In this document: one piece after another, positions 10,902 through 11,863 of the stretch
Layout of the letters: every line of letters begins with the position of its first letter
Numbering within the stretch: position 1 is the stretch's first letter
Assembly (NCBI GenBank): GCA_027600665.1
Contig: JADGJL010000933.1
Span: forward strand, 1 to 11,863
Direction: 5' to 3'
Source of the DNA: Irineochytrium annulatum
Taxonomy: Eukaryota > Chytridiomycota > Chytridiomycetes > Chytridiales > Chytridiaceae
DNA: 11,863 nt
Notes under the pieces: model-generated
What the model saw: the letters and a program-made list of their open reading frames with translations, nothing else
The model's database searches: none
What the model was told of the DNA's origin: nothing
Translations under genes and position numbers: made by a program

Positions 10902-11100
10902 CTAAAGACCCTCCTTCGTCTCCCACAGGATCCCCACCTCCTTCAACACCAGTCCCTCCAACGCCTTCACCGCCCTCCCCTTCTCTCCCTTCCCGCGCGA
11001 CAACGCCGTCAGAGCATGCATCTGACATCCCCCTGCACCTGGACGATCTCACACCCCGCTTCTTCGGCGGCCGCGGCCTCACGATCGCGCCAGGTGAATA
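10902..11100 (-). pseudogene. Coding-like minus-strand fragment with a frame break
   Basis: On the minus strand, 11021-10902 encodes a 39-codon frame (MHALTALSRGKGEKGRAVKA... ending WETKEGL and TAG) with nearly all third positions G or C. Immediately upstream, another frame with equally biased codons reads TWRDREAAAAEEAGCEIVQV and then GDV. It stops at 11011-11009 just after overlapping the first frame. A single frame change near 11022 would join them into one helical, charged segment. A possible acceptor, CAAACAG, lies further upstream. I do not recognise the family. It could be the decayed 3' end of a gene or an exon with an unseen junction; the opposite strand here is only a Pro/Ser-rich shadow. 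Confidence 0.3.
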
Positions 11101-11591
11101 GAAGTGAATGGGAGCGAGTAGGTCGCGAGTTCTGTTTGAAAGGGAGGGGCTGGTGAGGAAGAGGCAAGGTTGCGATGAGAAGGTATCAGAACAGAGGCGT
11201 GGTTGTGCCTCGTTGAGCCTCCGCGTAGCCGTCCATCCTGCACGTGGCAATCCCACACGCGTTCCCAGCCGTCCCAACTGACTGTCAGCGTCTCCTCTCG
11301 TCTATCTAAGTCGATCTACTCGGCCGGATCCATTCGGCGGCGCACCTGTGTCATACCGTGGTCTGATGCGGCCAACCCGGCGTCCAGCCGCGACCGGCCG
11401 CGATCAGATGGCTCACCAAACTTCCCGAGCGGCCGGATGGAGGCCAGGACGGTGGCCACACCGACCCAGATCGACGAAGAACGGGATCAGGCGCATTGCC
11501 GCGCTTCGTTGTAGCATTGTGAAATCGTATTTTTAATTCAATCTTCCACTCTTCTGAAACGGTGCAACAAATTCCTCCCGTTTTCATTCGT
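11101..11591. other. Intergenic stretch, nothing assigned
   Basis: There are open frames on both strands without motifs. A 16-codon minus frame beginning MDGYAEAQRG near 11235 could be a leftover exon of the fragment to its left, but this is not supported by splice sites I trust. The right part is the distal promoter of the gene at 11750. Confidence 0.4.
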
Positions 11592-11648
11592 GCGCAAAAA
11601 TCGCTCAGCTTTGCGCTTTTTTTGCGAGGTCGAGCGCAAAAATCCCTC
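11592..11648 (+). promoter_or_regulatory. Repeated GCGCAAAAATC promoter motif
   Basis: GCGCAAAAATC-GCTC (11592-11606) and GCGCAAAAATC-CCTC (11634-11648) are near-identical 15-mers 42 bases apart. Between them lie TTTGCGC (11610-11616) and TTTTTTTGCGAG (11617-11628), the same theme on the other strand. The cluster ends about 100 bases before the ATG at 11750, a typical place for fungal activator sites. It resembles but does not match the E2F/SBF/MBF cell-cycle boxes, so the cognate factor is unknown. Confidence 0.45.
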
Positions 11649-11749
11649 GCCTTTTCTTTCCCTCAACTCACCAGGAAGCGCCCGTCTTACTTCCCCCCCA
11701 ACCTCCTCTCACACCCTCATCCCTCCACCAACCCTCCACCAAACCAACC

Positions 11750-11863
11750 ATGTCCGCCGCCGCCAAATCCGATCCGGAGTTCCTCTCGTCAACCTCCGCG
11801 CTCCAGCAGGACAGCCCGCCCGCCTCCCCGCCCGCCGCCCGCCCTCTCCCGCCCCTCGTCCAG
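11750..11863 (+). CDS. Unidentified protein, N-terminus only
   Basis: The ATG sits in an excellent context (CAAACCAACCATGTCC) after a long pyrimidine-rich leader with CCCTCCACCAACCCTCCACC. The frame is open for 38 codons to the window edge. It begins MSAAAKSDPEFLSSTSAL and becomes Pro/Ala-rich and probably disordered. Third positions are strongly C or G. No domain is visible, so no function can be offered. Leader, context and codon bias together make a real gene likely. Confidence 0.65.
   Translation, partial: MSAAAKSDPEFLSSTSALQQDSPPASPPAARPLPPLVQ

Noticed and set aside
10844..11101. Plus-strand Pro/Ser-rich frame
   Set aside because: Its proline richness is the antisense reading of Gly/Glu/Lys codons on the minus strand, where third-position bias is much stronger.

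Overview
The window reads as nuclear DNA of a filamentous or yeast-like fungus, most likely a basidiomycete. Exons are GC-rich with strong G/C at third codon positions, the genes are dense with short GT-AG introns (mostly 42-65 nt), start contexts are of the CCAACCATG type, and both conserved housekeeping proteins are fungal-type. No tRNA, rRNA, CRISPR array or intact transposon was seen. The assignment to Basidiomycota is inference from style, not from a marker.

Layout from left to right. Positions 1-260 (minus) hold the 5' end of an unidentified Ser/Thr/Ala-rich protein that runs off the window. A roughly 430-bp divergent intergenic region separates it from a plus-strand gene (694-2453, four exons) for a TroA/FepB-like (bacterial-type ABC solute-binding) ectodomain protein. 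That protein has one C-terminal transmembrane helix and a Pro-rich cytoplasmic tail. About 1.55 kb without a supportable gene follows. RPT1, the 26S proteasome AAA+ ATPase, lies on the minus strand (4005-6155, eleven exons). After 0.86 kb of intergenic DNA comes CCT6, the zeta subunit of the TRiC/CCT chaperonin, also minus (7014-9310, nine exons). Between CCT6 and the right edge are about 2.4 kb of gene-poor DNA. This contains an imperfect foldback, two diverged copies of a ~310-325-bp repeat about 385-400 bp apart, and a short coding-like minus-strand relic. At 11750 a new plus-strand gene starts and leaves the window; its promoter carries repeated GCGCAAAAATC motifs.

RPT1 and CCT6 both serve protein quality control: folding of actin, tubulin and WD40 clients by CCT, and unfolding and degradation by the proteasome. 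They lie head-to-tail but are too far apart for a shared transcript to be assumed. The exon models were reconstructed by hand from conservation with the known families, and every internal junction in RPT1 and CCT6 keeps frame. The most interesting points are start codons split by introns in both genes, an alternative C-terminus of Rpt1 produced by retention of its last intron, stop-free 3n introns, the eukaryotic membrane-anchored solute-binding protein, and the foldback upstream of CCT6. I did not find a convincing new multi-gene system.
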